In this document: piece by piece, positions 1-9,387 of the stretch
How positions within the stretch are numbered: the first letter of the stretch is position 1
Layout of the letters: each line of letters begins with the position of its first letter
Origin: Rhodoferax sp. GW822-FHT02A01
GTDB taxonomy: Bacteria > Pseudomonadota > Gammaproteobacteria > Burkholderiales > Burkholderiaceae_C
Assembly: GCF_038784515.1 (NCBI RefSeq)
Contig: NZ_CP152376.1
Coordinates: 2,728,001 to 2,792,000, forward strand
Direction of reading: 5' to 3'
Length of the DNA: 64,000 nucleotides
Notes under the pieces: model-generated
The model's input: only the letters and a program-made list of their open reading frames with translations
Databases searched by the model: none
What the model was told of the DNA's origin: nothing
Position numbers and translations under genes: made by a program

Positions 1-879
1 GCCTTTGCAGCGCAAGCGGCCACCGGCATGATCGACGGTCACGTCATCAAGGGCGTGTCCATTGGCGACTTGATGTTTGCCGGCCTGGTCCCGGTGTTCT
101 GGATCATGGTCTGCATGCTGATCACAGCCTATTGGCAGGCGGTCAAGTATGGCTACCCCAAGCGGCCCGACGGCTCCACGCTGCTGGAAAAGTTTCCGGG
201 CTGGTCGGCCGTGCTGCGCTCCTTCATCGCCTCCATGCCGGGGCTGATGGTGGTGGTGATCATTCTGGCCTGCATCATGAAAGGGGTGGCCACAGCCACC
301 GAAGCGGCGGCCATCGCGGTGAGTTATTCGCTGCTGCTCACGGTGTTCATCTACCGCACCATGTCCAAGGAGAAGCTGCTCAAGTCGCTGGCCAAGGCCT
401 CCAAGACCACGGGTGTGATCCTGCTGCTCATCGGTGTGTCCAACATGCTGCGCTACCAGATGGCCTATCTGGAAATCCCCGACGCCATTGAAGCCGCGCT
501 GCTGTCGGCCACGCAATCGCCCTGGCTGATGCTGCTGTACATCAACATCATCCAGATCGTGCTGGGCATCTTTCTGGACATGGCAGCGCATATCCTGATC
601 ACCACGCCGCTGTTCCTGCCGCTGGCGATCCAGATGGGTGTGGGCCCGGTGCAATTCGGCATGATGCTGCTGCTCAACTGCGCACTGGGGCTGGTGCACC
701 CGCCGGTGGGTACGGTGCAGTTTGTGGGCTGCGCCATCGGCAACATCTCCATCGGTGAAGCCACCAAGACGGCCTGGCCCTATTACTTCGCCATCTTTGT
801 GGCCATCACGCTGGTGACCTACGTGCCGTCGTTCTCGACCTGGCTGCCCACGCTAATCACAGGGCATCTGGTGCTATGA
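1..879 (+). CDS. TRAP transporter large permease (DctM family), C-terminal part
   Basis: The reading frame is open from the first base, so the start lies outside the window and only the last 292 codons are seen. The protein is a chain of hydrophobic helices separated by short polar loops. It includes a late segment with the sequence LGLVHPPVG followed by [15 protein letters not shown], which resembles the conserved C-terminal half of DctM/SiaM-type permeases. Such proteins form the ion-coupled channel of tripartite transporters that use a periplasmic binding protein. The stop codon overlaps the garD start in an ATGA junction. Galactarate (or glucarate) is therefore the inferred substrate. The DctP and DctQ partners should lie just upstream, outside the window. 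Confidence 0.9.
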   Translation, partial: AFAAQAATGMIDGHVIKGVSIGDLMFAGLVPVFWIMVCMLITAYWQAVKYGYPKRPDGSTLLEKFPGWSAVLRSFIASMPGLMVVVIILACIMKGVATATEAAAIAVSYSLLLTVFIYRTMSKEKLLKSLAKASKTTGVILLLIGVSNMLRYQMAYLEIPDAIEAALLSATQSPWLMLLYINIIQIVLGIFLDMAAHILITTPLFLPLAIQMGVGPVQFGMMLLLNCALGLVHPPVGTVQFVGCAIGNISIGEATKTAWPYYFAIFVAITLVTYVPSFSTWLPTLITGHLVL

Positions 880-2426
880 GCATGACTAAGCCTCCGCTGA
901 CCATCCGCATGCATGCGGATGACAACGTCGCCATCGTCGCCAACGATGGCGGCCTGGCCGCAGGTACGGTGCTGGCCGATGGTCTGGTGTTGCGTGACCG
1001 CGTGCCGCAGGGGCACAAGGTTGCGCTGCGCGCCATCGCCAAGGATGCGCCGGTGTTGCGCTACAACGTGCCCATTGGTTACGCTCTGCAGGACATTGCA
1101 GCCGGCAGCTGGGTGCACGAGCGCCTGTTGCACATGCCTGCAGCGCGCAGTCTCAGTGACCTGCCCATGGCCACGGCAAAGGCCGTGGCGCAGGAGCCGC
1201 TGTCGGGTTACACCTTTGAAGGCTACCGTAATGCCGACGGATCGGTGGGCACGCGCAACATCCTAGCCATCACCACCACCGTGCAGTGTGTGGCGGGCGT
1301 GGTGGAGTTTGCCGTGGGGCGCATCAAGGCTGAACTGTTGCCGCGCTATCCCAACGTGGACGACGTGGTGGGGCTGGAGCATAGCTATGGCTGCGGCGTC
1401 GCCATTGACGCGCCGGACGCCATCATCCCCATCCGTACCTTGCGCAATATCAGTCGCAACCCCAACTTCGGTGGCGAGGTGATGGTGGTGAGCCTGGGCT
1501 GCGAAAAACTGCAGCCCGAGCGCCTGCTGCCGGCTGGCAGCATTCCCTTGCGCAGTGACGAGGCTCTTGATGTGGTTTGTCTGCAGGCCGACAAGCATGT
1601 GGGCTTCATGTCCATGGTGGACTCCATCATGGATTCCGCCGCTGCCCATCTGGAGCGCCTCAATGCCCGCCGCCGCGAGACGGTGCCCGCCAGCGAACTG
1701 GTGGTGGGCGTGCAGTGCGGAGGCAGTGATGCCTTCTCGGGTGTGACCGCCAACCCCGCGGTGGGATTTGCCACCGATCTGCTGGTGCGCGCAGGTGCCA
1801 CGGTGATGTTCTCGGAAACCACCGAAGTGCGCGACGCCGTGGAGCAGATGACGGCGCGCGCCACCACGCCCGAGGTGGCGCAGGCCATGGCCCGCGAGAT
1901 GGCTTGGTATGACGCCTACCTGGGCCGAGGCAGCGCCGACCGCAGTGCCAACACCACGCCGGGCAACAAGGCCGGTGGTCTGTCCAACATCGTGGAAAAG
2001 GCCATGGGCTCCATCATCAAGTCCGGCACGGCACCCATCAGCGGCGTGCTCTCGCCCGGCGAAAAGGCCAGCACCAAGGGTCTGATCTACGCTGCCACAC
2101 CAGCCAGCGACTTCATCTGCGGAACCCTGCAATTGGCAGCCGGCATGAACCTGCACGTGTTCACTACCGGACGCGGGACGCCTTACGGACTGGCCGAAGT
2201 ACCGGTCATCAAGGTGGCCACCCGCACCGAGCTGGCCACGCGCTGGCACGACCTCATGGACCTCAACGCCGGACGCATTGCCGATGGCGAAGCCTCCATC
2301 GCCGACGTGGGCTGGGAGCTGTTCCGTCTGATGCTGGAGGTCGCCAGCGGCCGCAAGAAGACCTGGGCCGAGCACTGGAAGCTGCATAACGCGCTGGTGC
2401 TGTTCAATCCCGCACCGATTACTTGA
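876..2426 (+). CDS. garD: Galactarate dehydratase GarD
   Basis: This 516-residue protein matches the full-length GarD/UxaA family. An N-terminal SAF-like domain (about residues 8-95, with [12 protein letters not shown] and PQGHKVAL) is followed by a long catalytic region. The catalytic region contains [56 protein letters not shown] and TTGRGTPYG, all hallmarks of galactarate dehydratase. The enzyme removes water from D-galactarate to give 5-keto-4-deoxy-D-glucarate. The length is close to the E. coli enzyme (about 523 residues). The ATG overlaps the permease stop by four bases, indicating translational coupling, and garL and garR follow. Closely related altronate dehydratases are shorter or differ in context, so the galactarate assignment is strong. 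Confidence 0.93.
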   Translation: MSMTKPPLTIRMHADDNVAIVANDGGLAAGTVLADGLVLRDRVPQGHKVALRAIAKDAPVLRYNVPIGYALQDIAAGSWVHERLLHMPAARSLSDLPMATAKAVAQEPLSGYTFEGYRNADGSVGTRNILAITTTVQCVAGVVEFAVGRIKAELLPRYPNVDDVVGLEHSYGCGVAIDAPDAIIPIRTLRNISRNPNFGGEVMVVSLGCEKLQPERLLPAGSIPLRSDEALDVVCLQADKHVGFMSMVDSIMDSAAAHLERLNARRRETVPASELVVGVQCGGSDAFSGVTANPAVGFATDLLVRAGATVMFSETTEVRDAVEQMTARATTPEVAQAMAREMAWYDAYLGRGSADRSANTTPGNKAGGLSNIVEKAMGSIIKSGTAPISGVLSPGEKASTKGLIYAATPASDFICGTLQLAAGMNLHVFTTGRGTPYGLAEVPVIKVATRTELATRWHDLMDLNAGRIADGEASIADVGWELFRLMLEVASGRKKTWAEHWKLHNALVLFNPAPIT

Positions 2427-2437
2427 AGCACATTGCC

Positions 2438-3220
2438 ATGACACAACATACACCCTATCAATCATTTCCCAACTCCTTCAAGCAGGCTTTGAACAATGGC
2501 CAGCGCCTGATCGGCTGCTGGTGTTCGCTGGCCAGTCCGATCACCACTGAGGTGCTGGGCGTTGCAGGCTTTGACTGGATTCTTCTGGACGGTGAGCACT
2601 CGCCCAATGACGTTCTTACCTTTGTGCCGCAACTGATGGCGCTCAAAGACAGCCGCAGCGCACCGATTGTCCGGCCCACCAGCAACAATGAGGTGGAGAT
2701 CAAGCGACTGCTGGATGCAGGGTTCTACAACTTCCTCATTCCCATGGTGCACAGTGCAGCCGATGCGGCGCGTGCCGTGGCGGCCACGCGCTATCCACCC
2801 GAAGGCGTGCGTGGTGTGTCGGTGTCCCAGCGCAGCAACCGCTACGGCTCGATTCCCAACTACTTTCAGGAAATCAATCGCCACATCATGGTGGCCGTGC
2901 AGATTGAAAGTCCGCAGGGCGTTGCCGCGGTAGGCGATATCGCTGCCACCGAAGGCGTGGACTGTGTATTCGTGGGGCCATCCGATCTGGCCGCCACGTA
3001 TGGGCACCTTGGCAATGCGGGGCACCCGGATGTGCAGGCAGCCATTACACGGATCTTCGAGGTCACACGCAACGCGGGCAAGGCCTGCGGCATCCTGGCT
3101 CCGGTAGAGGCCGATGCACGGCGCTACATGGAGATGGGTGCGACCTTTGTAGCTGTGGGCAGCGACCTGGGTGTGTTCCGGCAGGGAACCCAGGCACTGC
3201 GTGACCGCTACACAGTCTGA
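2438..3220 (+). CDS. garL: 5-keto-4-deoxy-D-glucarate aldolase GarL
   Basis: This is a 260-residue HpcH/HpaI-family aldolase. Visible signatures are [30 protein letters not shown] (Glu and Asp in the metal/active-site region), [42 protein letters not shown] and [12 protein letters not shown]. The enzyme uses a divalent metal to split 5-keto-4-deoxy-D-glucarate into pyruvate and tartronate semialdehyde. I chose the ATG at 2438. A TTG five codons earlier (2423) overlaps the garD stop and cannot be excluded. It lies between garD and garR in the same order as the pathway steps, which supports GarL rather than a related HpaI aldolase for aromatic degradation. Confidence 0.92.
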   Translation: MTQHTPYQSFPNSFKQALNNGQRLIGCWCSLASPITTEVLGVAGFDWILLDGEHSPNDVLTFVPQLMALKDSRSAPIVRPTSNNEVEIKRLLDAGFYNFLIPMVHSAADAARAVAATRYPPEGVRGVSVSQRSNRYGSIPNYFQEINRHIMVAVQIESPQGVAAVGDIAATEGVDCVFVGPSDLAATYGHLGNAGHPDVQAAITRIFEVTRNAGKACGILAPVEADARRYMEMGATFVAVGSDLGVFRQGTQALRDRYTV

Positions 3221-3249
3221 TTTTTTCAACACCGCAGAGAACTTACGCA

Positions 3250-4143
3250 ATGACTACTCTTGGATTCATCGGCCTGGGCATCATGGGAGCCCCCATGGCT
3301 GGGCACCTGATCGCCGCCGGGCACACCGTGCACCTGCACACCCGCAACCAGATTCCCGAAGACCTGCTCAAAGCCGGTGGTCTGCCCTGCAGCAGTGCGC
3401 AGGAAGTGGCGCAGAAGGCGGACATCGTATTTCTGATGCTGCCCGACACGCCCGACGTTGAAACCGTTCTATTCGGCGAGAACGGCGTCGCTTCCGGTCT
3501 CACGCCGGGCAAGACCGTGGTGGACATGAGTTCCATCTCGCCGGTGCTGACCAAGGCTTTCGCTGCACGCATTAATGCGCTGGGCTGCGAATACATGGAC
3601 GCCCCGGTGTCCGGTGGTGAAGTGGGCGCCAAGGCGGCCAGCCTGACCATCATGGTGGGCGCCTCCGAAGCCACCTTTGCCAGTCTGCTGCCGTTGTTGC
3701 AGCACATGGGCAAAAACATCACGCTGGTGGGTGGCAATGGCGACGGCCAGACCTGCAAGGTGGCCAACCAGATCATCGTGGCACTCAATATCGCTGCGGT
3801 GGGTGAAGCCTTGCTGTTTGCCAGCAAAGCCGGCGCTGATCCAGCCAAGGTGCGGCAGGCGTTGATGGGTGGCTTTGCGGCCTCCCGCATTCTGGAGGTG
3901 CACGGCGAGCGCATGATCAAACGCACCTTCAACCCGGGCTTTCGCATCGGCTTGCACCAGAAGGACCTGGGGCTGGCGTTGCAGGGCGCGCGCGAGCTGG
4001 GGCTGGCCTTGCCGCAAACGGCAGGTGCCGCCCAATTGATGCAGGTGTGCAGCGCCAATGGCTTGCAGAATCTGGATCACTCCGGTCTGGTGCGTGCACT
4101 GGAGATCATGGGCAATCACCAAGTGGCTCCAGACGCCGCCTGA
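3250..4143 (+). CDS. garR: Tartronate semialdehyde reductase GarR
   Basis: This 297-residue beta-hydroxyacid dehydrogenase has an N-terminal Rossmann fold (GFIGLGIMGAPMAGHL, residues 5-20). It also has the substrate-binding motif MDAPVSGGEVGAK near residue 118 and the catalytic-lysine segment GQTCKVANQIIVALN near residue 168. The sequence closely follows the E. coli GarR pattern (MGGFAASRILEVHGERMIKRTFNPGF). It would reduce tartronate semialdehyde from the GarL reaction to D-glycerate with NAD(P)H. It starts 29 bases after garL and is the last gene of the operon. No glycerate kinase is present in the window, so the last pathway step must be encoded elsewhere. Confidence 0.93.
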   Translation: MTTLGFIGLGIMGAPMAGHLIAAGHTVHLHTRNQIPEDLLKAGGLPCSSAQEVAQKADIVFLMLPDTPDVETVLFGENGVASGLTPGKTVVDMSSISPVLTKAFAARINALGCEYMDAPVSGGEVGAKAASLTIMVGASEATFASLLPLLQHMGKNITLVGGNGDGQTCKVANQIIVALNIAAVGEALLFASKAGADPAKVRQALMGGFAASRILEVHGERMIKRTFNPGFRIGLHQKDLGLALQGARELGLALPQTAGAAQLMQVCSANGLQNLDHSGLVRALEIMGNHQVAPDAA

Positions 4144-4305
4144 TTGCCCGCAGGCTTGGCGATCGTGGGGCCTGCTGCGTGCTGGCGCAGCAGCAAGGCC
4201 ACCACTTGACGAATAGCGGTGTTTGTTAAACTGGACTTCCATCCTGAAGCACCCATGCGTAGCGCCGATCCAACCCATTCCCCATCCCCGACAACGAGGA
4301 GCGGC

Positions 4306-4662
4306 ATGCCCGAGGCCGTGCGCTACGCCATCGTGGGCATGTGGCTTAGCGTGGTCATCGGACAGTCTTTCAATGTGTATCAGGCCCTGGTATGCGAGGA
4401 CGGTATGGACTGGCACGCATTGCTGTTCTCCAGCTTCATCATCTCGTCTGCCGTAATCGTCTATCTTCAGGTGGCCGCTGCGCGGGTTTGGGCCAGAACC
4501 GCGTACCTGTTGTTACTGGTGTTGTCGTATTCGCTGATGGCGTTGGATGACTCCGGCCTGACCCGTCTGGACGTGATCAGCTTTTGCCTGACCGCGCCCA
4601 TTGATGTGTTTGTGACTTCGCGGCTCTTTATGTCCGCGTCCACCCGCTGGTTCTCCCGCTAG
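4306..4662 (+). CDS. Small multi-pass membrane protein of unknown function
   Basis: I do not recognise the family. From the ATG at 4306 the product is 118 residues with about four hydrophobic stretches (VGMWLSVVIGQSF; LLFSSFIISSAVIVYL; AYLLLLVLSYSLMAL; LDVISFCLTAPIDVFV) joined by short loops, so it is probably an inner-membrane protein. The start is chosen because GAGGAG at 4296-4301 sits four bases upstream. An in-frame ATG at 4255 would add 17 mostly polar residues. It lies alone between the garR operon and a convergent regulator gene. No function is proposed. Confidence 0.6.
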   Translation: MPEAVRYAIVGMWLSVVIGQSFNVYQALVCEDGMDWHALLFSSFIISSAVIVYLQVAAARVWARTAYLLLLVLSYSLMALDDSGLTRLDVISFCLTAPIDVFVTSRLFMSASTRWFSR

Positions 4663-4669
4663 GCCCCGT

Positions 4670-5038
4670 TCAGGCGTTGGCCTTGACTTCCACCAAGTTG
4701 GGACGCGCGCCGTGCAGCACTGCGTGCGGGTTCAACGAACGGATGGGGATGCTCAAATCCCGGGGAATGCGGTTGTCCACCTGCAGTGCCAGATAGCGCT
4801 GGCAGCAGACCCGCAAAAAACTGGAATAGTTGGGGATGTCACCGCGGTGCGCCAGCAGCTCGTCGTAGAGCTTGGAGAGCAGCTGCGGCACGTTCATGCC
4901 GTCGCGCGTGGCAATTTCTTCCAGCGTGTCCCAGAACAGGTTTTCCAGTCGCACACTGGTGACCACGCCATGCAGTCGGATGCTGCGGGTCGTAGCCTCG
5001 TAGCTCATCGGGTTGGCTTGCACAAATATCTGGCACAT
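4670..5038 (-). CDS. Ribbon-helix-helix domain protein
   Basis: This 122-residue protein (starting MCQIFVQANP) has a core resembling the RHH_4 type of ribbon-helix-helix domain: RSIRLHGVVTSVRLENLFWDTL, then EEIATRDGMNVPQLLSKLYDEL and SSFLRVCCQRYLALQ. Proteins with this fold bind DNA as dimers through a paired beta strand, here probably the LHGVVTSVRL segment. The ATG at 5038 is preferred; another ATG at 5047 would add three residues. The gene is convergent with the small membrane protein gene and is transcribed in the same direction as the DJ-1 gene 62 bases upstream. Target genes are unknown. Confidence 0.7.
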   Translation of the reverse strand: MCQIFVQANPMSYEATTRSIRLHGVVTSVRLENLFWDTLEEIATRDGMNVPQLLSKLYDELLAHRGDIPNYSSFLRVCCQRYLALQVDNRIPRDLSIPIRSLNPHAVLHGARPNLVEVKANA

Positions 5039-5100
5039 GCGGAGCATCCTGTGTTTCTGCAGCGAACCCCGGGCACAGCTGCCGGGGCCGCCTTGCGTTG

Positions 5101-5682
5101 CTAATGGCTGATCTTGGTGCCCAGCAGGGCGAAGAACTGTGACAGCCAGGCCGGGTGCGCGGGCCAAGCCGGCGCCGTTACATATTGGCCGTCTGTGACC
5201 GCGGCGTCAATGGCGATTTCCGCATAGGTCGCACCTGCCAGCTCCACCTCCGGACGGCAGGCCGGATAGGCACTGATGCGCTTGCCACGGATGATGCCGG
5301 GCACGGCAGCCAGTATCTGGGCGCCGTGGCAGACCGCGGCAATGGGTTTGCCCGCATCGGCAAATTCCTTGGTGATGGCAATCACGCGCGGGTTGAGGCG
5401 AATGTATTCGGGACCCCGGCCGCCGGGGATGAGCAGGCCGTCGTAGTGGGCGGTGTTGACCTCGGCAAAGTTGGCGTTGAGCGTGAAGCGGTGGCCGGGT
5501 TTTTCACTGTAGGTCTGGGCGCCTTCAAAGTCGTGGATAGCGGTCATGACGTAGTCGCCGGCTTTTTTGTCCGGGCATACCGCATGCACCGTGTAACCAA
5601 TGGACAGCATGGTCTGGAACGGGACCATGGTTTCGTAGTCTTCGCCGTAATCGCCGCACAGCATCAAAATCTTCTTGGACAT
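5101..5682 (-). CDS. DJ-1/PfpI family protein
   Basis: This 193-residue class I glutamine amidotransferase-like protein has an N-terminal [14 protein letters not shown] with the conserved acidic residue. It also has [11 protein letters not shown] and the nucleophile-elbow sequence AVCHGAQIL with the reactive cysteine near residue 118. The family includes deglycases/glyoxalase-like enzymes, chaperones and putative proteases, so the reaction cannot be fixed from sequence. A perfect 20-bp palindrome (5737-5756) lies 55 bases upstream of the start and is the likely operator. The gene stands apart from its neighbours. Confidence 0.85.
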   Translation of the reverse strand: MSKKILMLCGDYGEDYETMVPFQTMLSIGYTVHAVCPDKKAGDYVMTAIHDFEGAQTYSEKPGHRFTLNANFAEVNTAHYDGLLIPGGRGPEYIRLNPRVIAITKEFADAGKPIAAVCHGAQILAAVPGIIRGKRISAYPACRPEVELAGATYAEIAIDAAVTDGQYVTAPAWPAHPAWLSQFFALLGTKISH

Positions 5683-5736
5683 GAATGTCTCCTGGTTGGT
5701 TGGGAGATTTCAGTGTAGGAGTGCACCCAAGGAACG

Positions 5737-5756
5737 GGTAGTAATGCATTACTACC
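5737..5756. promoter_or_regulatory. Perfect 20-bp palindrome upstream of the DJ-1/PfpI gene
   Basis: The sequence GGTAGTAATGCATTACTACC reads identically on both strands. It lies in the 137-base gap between the lactonase gene (ends 5820) and the DJ-1 gene (starts 5682), in the expected promoter region. It looks like a binding site for a dimeric regulator; which one is not known. The nearest small DNA-binding protein gene is the ribbon-helix-helix gene just downstream of the DJ-1 gene. Confidence 0.65.
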
Positions 5757-5819
5757 TGCCTCGGTGTTTTCCCTAGGGGGTGGCACGGTACCCCAACCGC
5801 AGCGTGATACCTGGTGGAT

Positions 5820-6734
5820 TTAGCCGAACAGGGGGCTGGGCAGGCCCACGCAATCGGTATCCACGCTGAACAGGGCGCCGGCGTCCGGCTCGGCGGCGAG
5901 TTGCTCGGGGCTGAGTCCGACACGGGCACTCGAAATATAGAGCGTGCGCAGGTCCGGGCCACCAAACACGCAATTGGTGATGTGGCTGGTGGGCAAGGCA
6001 ACGCGTGCCAGTTCCTGCGCAGTGACCGGGTCGTGGCAGGTGACACAGGCGCCACCCCAGTGCGCGATCCATAGACGGCCTTGCGCGTCCGTGGTCATGC
6101 CGTCCGGATAGCCGTCAACAGGCGCCAACGGCAGCCAGTTGCGCTCGTTGTGCAGGGTGCCGTTTGCCGGATCGAAATTGAATGCTTGCACACGTCCTCG
6201 CACCGTATCGTTGAGATACATGGTGCGCCCGTCCAGCGACCAGGTGGGGCCGTTGTTCACCACATAGCCGGGGTGCATGGTCTGGCATTCGCCGGATGCA
6301 GTGAAGCGGTAGATGGCGCCCGTGGCCTGCTCGCAGGCAAAGTCGATGGTGCCGCCCCAGAAGCGGCCCTGTGCATCGCATTTACCGTCATTGAAGCGGT
6401 TGCCCGGCTTGTCCGTTTCGGCGCGGTGCAACCGCTGCAGGTCGCCTGTTTGTGGGTCGAAATAGGCAAAGTCGTGGCGCAGGGTGACCAGCAGGCCCGT
6501 GCCATCGCGCCGCTCTGCCAGTGCGGAGATTTCTTCTTCAAAGGACCAGCTGTCGCGTGTCTGTTGCGCTGGCTTGTAGCGGTACAGGCGCCGACCCAGG
6601 ATATCCACCCAGTACAGCGCCTGCTCACGTACCGACCACAGCGTGCCTTCACCCAGTTCGGCCTGGGCAGGCCAGACCACGTGGGCCTGACCCAGCACGG
6701 GTGCGCGCGATGCAGCGTTAGCCACGGTGCTCAA
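5820..6734 (-). CDS. SMP-30/gluconolactonase family sugar lactonase
   Basis: This 304-residue beta-propeller lactonase has the metal-binding glutamate in AELGEGTLWS (about residue 28). It also has RFNDGKCDAQGRFWGGT, NGPTWSLDGRTMYLND and YPDGMTTDAQGRLWIAHWGG, which carry the Asn and Asp metal ligands. It would hydrolyse the sugar lactone made by the SDR dehydrogenase to the aldonate. In this locus the likely substrates are L-arabinono- and/or D-galactonolactone. Its start overlaps the stop of the upstream dehydratase gene by four bases, so the two are co-transcribed and translationally coupled. Substrate preference is inferred from neighbours. Confidence 0.88.
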   Translation of the reverse strand: MSTVANAASRAPVLGQAHVVWPAQAELGEGTLWSVREQALYWVDILGRRLYRYKPAQQTRDSWSFEEEISALAERRDGTGLLVTLRHDFAYFDPQTGDLQRLHRAETDKPGNRFNDGKCDAQGRFWGGTIDFACEQATGAIYRFTASGECQTMHPGYVVNNGPTWSLDGRTMYLNDTVRGRVQAFNFDPANGTLHNERNWLPLAPVDGYPDGMTTDAQGRLWIAHWGGACVTCHDPVTAQELARVALPTSHITNCVFGGPDLRTLYISSARVGLSPEQLAAEPDAGALFSVDTDCVGLPSPLFG

Positions 6735-8455
6735 TGGGAATCGCGCGGCACGCCGGCACCGCTCTTGCCCACCAGGAAGTCCAGGTCGGCACCCAGGTGG
6801 GCCTGCTGCACATGGTCCACATACAGCTTGTAATAGCCGCGTGCCGGTTTTTCGGGCGCAGCCCAGGCGGCACGGCGAATGGCCAGCTCTTCATCGGACA
6901 CGTCCAGGTGCAGCTTGCGCTCGGGCACATTGAGTTCAATCATGTCGCCATTGCGCACCAGGGCCAGCGGGCCACCGGCTGCTGCTTCGGGGCTGGTGTG
7001 CAGCACCACGGTGCCGTAGGCGGTACCGCTCATGCGGGCGTCCGAGATGCGCACCATGTCGGTAATGCCCTTTTGCAGCACCTTGGGTGGCAGTGGCATA
7101 TTGCCCACTTCGGCCATACCGGGGTAGCCGCGCGGGCCGCAATTCTGCAGCACCATGACGCAGTTCTCGTCGATGTCCAGATCGGGATCATCAATGCGGG
7201 CGTGGAAGTCTTCAATGGACGAGAACACCACGGCGCGGCCACGGTGTGTCAGCAGGTGCGGAGAAGCTGCGGACGGCTTGATCACGGCACCGTCCGGCGC
7301 CAGATTGCCGCGCACCACCGCAATGCCTGCAGCGGGGATGAAGGGCTCGTCCATGGTCTTGATGACTTCGCGGTTGTAGCAGGGGGCTGCTTCCACGTTT
7401 TCACGCAAGGTCTTGCCGTTGGCGGTGAGCGCGTCACCGTGCAGCAGGGGCAGAATTTCGCGCAACACGGCAGGCAGGCCACCGGCGTAGCAGAAGTCTT
7501 CCATCAGGTACTGGCCAGAAGGCTGCAGGTTCAGCAGACAGTTGACCTCCGAACCCAGCTTGTCCCAGTCGTCCAGGGTCAGGGGAATGCCCATGCGTCC
7601 GGCCACGGCCAGCAGGTGGATCACCGCATTGGTGGAGCCGCCAATAGCAGCGTTGGTACGGATGGCGTTTTCAAAGGCTTCGCGGGTCAGGATCTGCGAC
7701 ATGCGGATGTCCTGCTTGACCATTTCCACAATGCGTCGGCCTGTCAGCTGTGCCAGGCGATTGCGGCGGGTATCGGCGGCGGGCAGGGCGGCGTTTTCGG
7801 GCAGGGACATGCCCAGTGCTTCAACCATGCTGGCCATGGTGGAGGCGGTGCCCATGGTCATGCAACTGCCCTTGGAGCGGTGCATGTCACTTTCGCAGGA
7901 GGTGAATTCCTGCATGGTCATTTCGCCGGCGCGAACCATCTCGGACATCTTCCACACGCCGGTGCCGGAGCCTACGTCCTTGCCACGGAACTTGCCGTTG
8001 AGCATAGGGCCGCCGGACAGGCCGATGGTGGGCAGATCGCAGCTTGCAGCGCCCATCAGCAGGGAAGGGGTGGTCTTGTCGCAACCCATCAGCAGCACCA
8101 CGCCGTCTATGGGGTTGCCGCGTATGCTTTCTTCCACGTCCATGCTGGCCAGGTTGCGGAACAGCATGGCGGTGGGGCGCAACTGGGTTTCGCCCAGCGA
8201 CATGACGGGGAACTCCAGCGGAAAGCCGCCGGCCTCGTAGACGCCCCGTTTGACGAATTCGGCCAGCTCGCGGAAGTGGCCGTTGCAGGGAGTGAGTTCA
8301 CTCCAGGTGTTGCAGATGCCGATGATGGGGCGGCCATCCAGCAGGTCGTGCGGATAGCCCTGGTTCTTGAGCCAGCTGCGGTGAACGAATCCATCCCGGT
8401 CCTGCTTGCCAAACCAGGCGTGGCTGCGGCGGAACGGGGGTTTTGGTGTGTCCAT
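6731..8455 (-). CDS. IlvD/Edd family sugar-acid dehydratase (L-arabonate/D-galactonate type)
   Basis: This 574-residue dehydratase contains the three cysteines expected for a [2Fe-2S] cluster: GICNTWSEL (about residue 48), LMGCDKTTPS (about 118) and SKGSCMTMGTAST (about 190). It also has the Mg-binding segments typical of pentonate dehydratases. The family turns L-arabonate into L-2-keto-3-deoxyarabonate, and some members also use D-galactonate or D-fuconate, which share the relevant stereocentres. It forms a two-gene operon with the lactonase and is divergent from the SDR dehydrogenase at 8596. Other substrates such as xylonate are possible, but the downstream genes favour arabinose/galactose. 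Confidence 0.9.
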   Translation of the reverse strand: MDTPKPPFRRSHAWFGKQDRDGFVHRSWLKNQGYPHDLLDGRPIIGICNTWSELTPCNGHFRELAEFVKRGVYEAGGFPLEFPVMSLGETQLRPTAMLFRNLASMDVEESIRGNPIDGVVLLMGCDKTTPSLLMGAASCDLPTIGLSGGPMLNGKFRGKDVGSGTGVWKMSEMVRAGEMTMQEFTSCESDMHRSKGSCMTMGTASTMASMVEALGMSLPENAALPAADTRRNRLAQLTGRRIVEMVKQDIRMSQILTREAFENAIRTNAAIGGSTNAVIHLLAVAGRMGIPLTLDDWDKLGSEVNCLLNLQPSGQYLMEDFCYAGGLPAVLREILPLLHGDALTANGKTLRENVEAAPCYNREVIKTMDEPFIPAAGIAVVRGNLAPDGAVIKPSAASPHLLTHRGRAVVFSSIEDFHARIDDPDLDIDENCVMVLQNCGPRGYPGMAEVGNMPLPPKVLQKGITDMVRISDARMSGTAYGTVVLHTSPEAAAGGPLALVRNGDMIELNVPERKLHLDVSDEELAIRRAAWAAPEKPARGYYKLYVDHVQQAHLGADLDFLVGKSGAGVPRDSH

Positions 8456-8497
8456 GTGTATGCCTCTTTTGTGGCGGAGGTAGTACCCCCTTGGTTC

Positions 8498-8527
8498 TTG
8501 ACAAGTTGGATGCTAACCATGCATAGT
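8498..8527 (+). promoter_or_regulatory. Candidate sigma-70 promoter for the SDR dehydrogenase gene
   Basis: A perfect -35 hexamer TTGACA (8498-8503) is followed after 18 bases by CATAGT (8522-8527), four of six matches to the -10 consensus. It lies about 70 bases upstream of the ATG at 8596, in the divergent gap between the dehydratase and dehydrogenase genes. The weak -10 fits a regulated promoter. Confidence 0.45.
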
Positions 8528-8595
8528 GATAATAGAAAATGAATTAATAGTCGATAACCATATTTAAATTGCAATACATCAATAGGAGCTCTTTT

Positions 8596-9369
8596 ATGAC
8601 CGCATCAACCTTGGCCACATTTCCCAGCCTGCGTGGCCAACGGGTGTTCATCACCGGAGGGGGTACCGGCATCGGTGCTTCCATGGTGGAAGCCTTTGCC
8701 GAACAGGGGGCACAGGTGGCTTTTGTCGACATGGCGGCCACCGAAAGCCAGGCATTGGCCGAGCGCGTGGCGCAACGTGGTCATACCCCGGTGTGGTGGC
8801 GCGCCTGCGACGTGCGCGACGTGGCCGCGCTGCAGGCCGCCATTGCCGCAGCCCAGCAGGAACTGGGTGACTTTTCCACCCTGGTGAACAACGTGGCCCG
8901 TGACGACCGCCATACGCTGGAATCGGTGACGCCCGAGTACTGGGACGAACGCATGGCCGTCAACCAGCGCCCCGCCTTCTTTGCCATCCAGGCCGTGGTG
9001 CCGGGCATGCGCCGTCTGGGCGGCGGTTCCATCATCAACCTGGGCTCCACCGGCTGGCAGACCAAAGGCAGTGCCTATCCCTGCTACGCCATTGCCAAGT
9101 CGTCGGTCAATGGCCTCACCCGCGGGCTGGCGGGCAGTCTGGGCGCAGACCGCATCCGGGTCAACACCGTGTCGCCGGGCTGGGTCATGACCGAGCGCCA
9201 GATTGCCCTGTGGCTCAATGCCGAGGGCGAGGCGGAAATCAAGCGCAATCAGTGCCTGCCGGACAAGCTCAAGCCTTCGGACGTGGCGCGCATGGTGCTG
9301 TTCCTGGCATCCGCCGACGCAGCCATGTGCACCGCGCAGGAGTTCAAGGTCGACGCTGGCTGGAACTAG
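8596..9369 (+). CDS. SDR family sugar 1-dehydrogenase (L-arabinose/D-galactose candidate)
   Basis: This short-chain dehydrogenase of 257 residues has cofactor motif TGGGTGIG (about residue 18), NNVA, the catalytic serine in INLGSTGW and the YAIAK catalytic Tyr/Lys pair. The late MTERQIALW segment resembles sugar dehydrogenases. The start at 8596 follows AGGAG at 8584-8588. In this cluster it most likely oxidises the aldose C1 hydroxyl to a lactone for the divergently encoded lactonase. Several unrelated enzyme families catalyse this step in bacteria, so the substrate is an inference from context. A short inverted repeat (9382-9395) just past its stop may act as a bidirectional terminator with the convergent LysR gene. 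Confidence 0.82.
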   Translation: MTASTLATFPSLRGQRVFITGGGTGIGASMVEAFAEQGAQVAFVDMAATESQALAERVAQRGHTPVWWRACDVRDVAALQAAIAAAQQELGDFSTLVNNVARDDRHTLESVTPEYWDERMAVNQRPAFFAIQAVVPGMRRLGGGSIINLGSTGWQTKGSAYPCYAIAKSSVNGLTRGLAGSLGADRIRVNTVSPGWVMTERQIALWLNAEGEAEIKRNQCLPDKLKPSDVARMVLFLASADAAMCTAQEFKVDAGWN

Positions 9370-9387
9370 CCTGCGCATACGCTGCCT

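Noticed and set aside
4206..4232. TTGACG with TAAACT before the small membrane protein gene as a promoter
   Set aside because: Spacing is only 15 bases and the fit is partial; too weak to report as a feature.
6734..8542. A 602-codon plus-strand frame opposite the IlvD/Edd dehydratase
   Set aside because: Low-information His/Gly/Val/Gln-rich translation, opposite a gene with conserved cluster cysteines.
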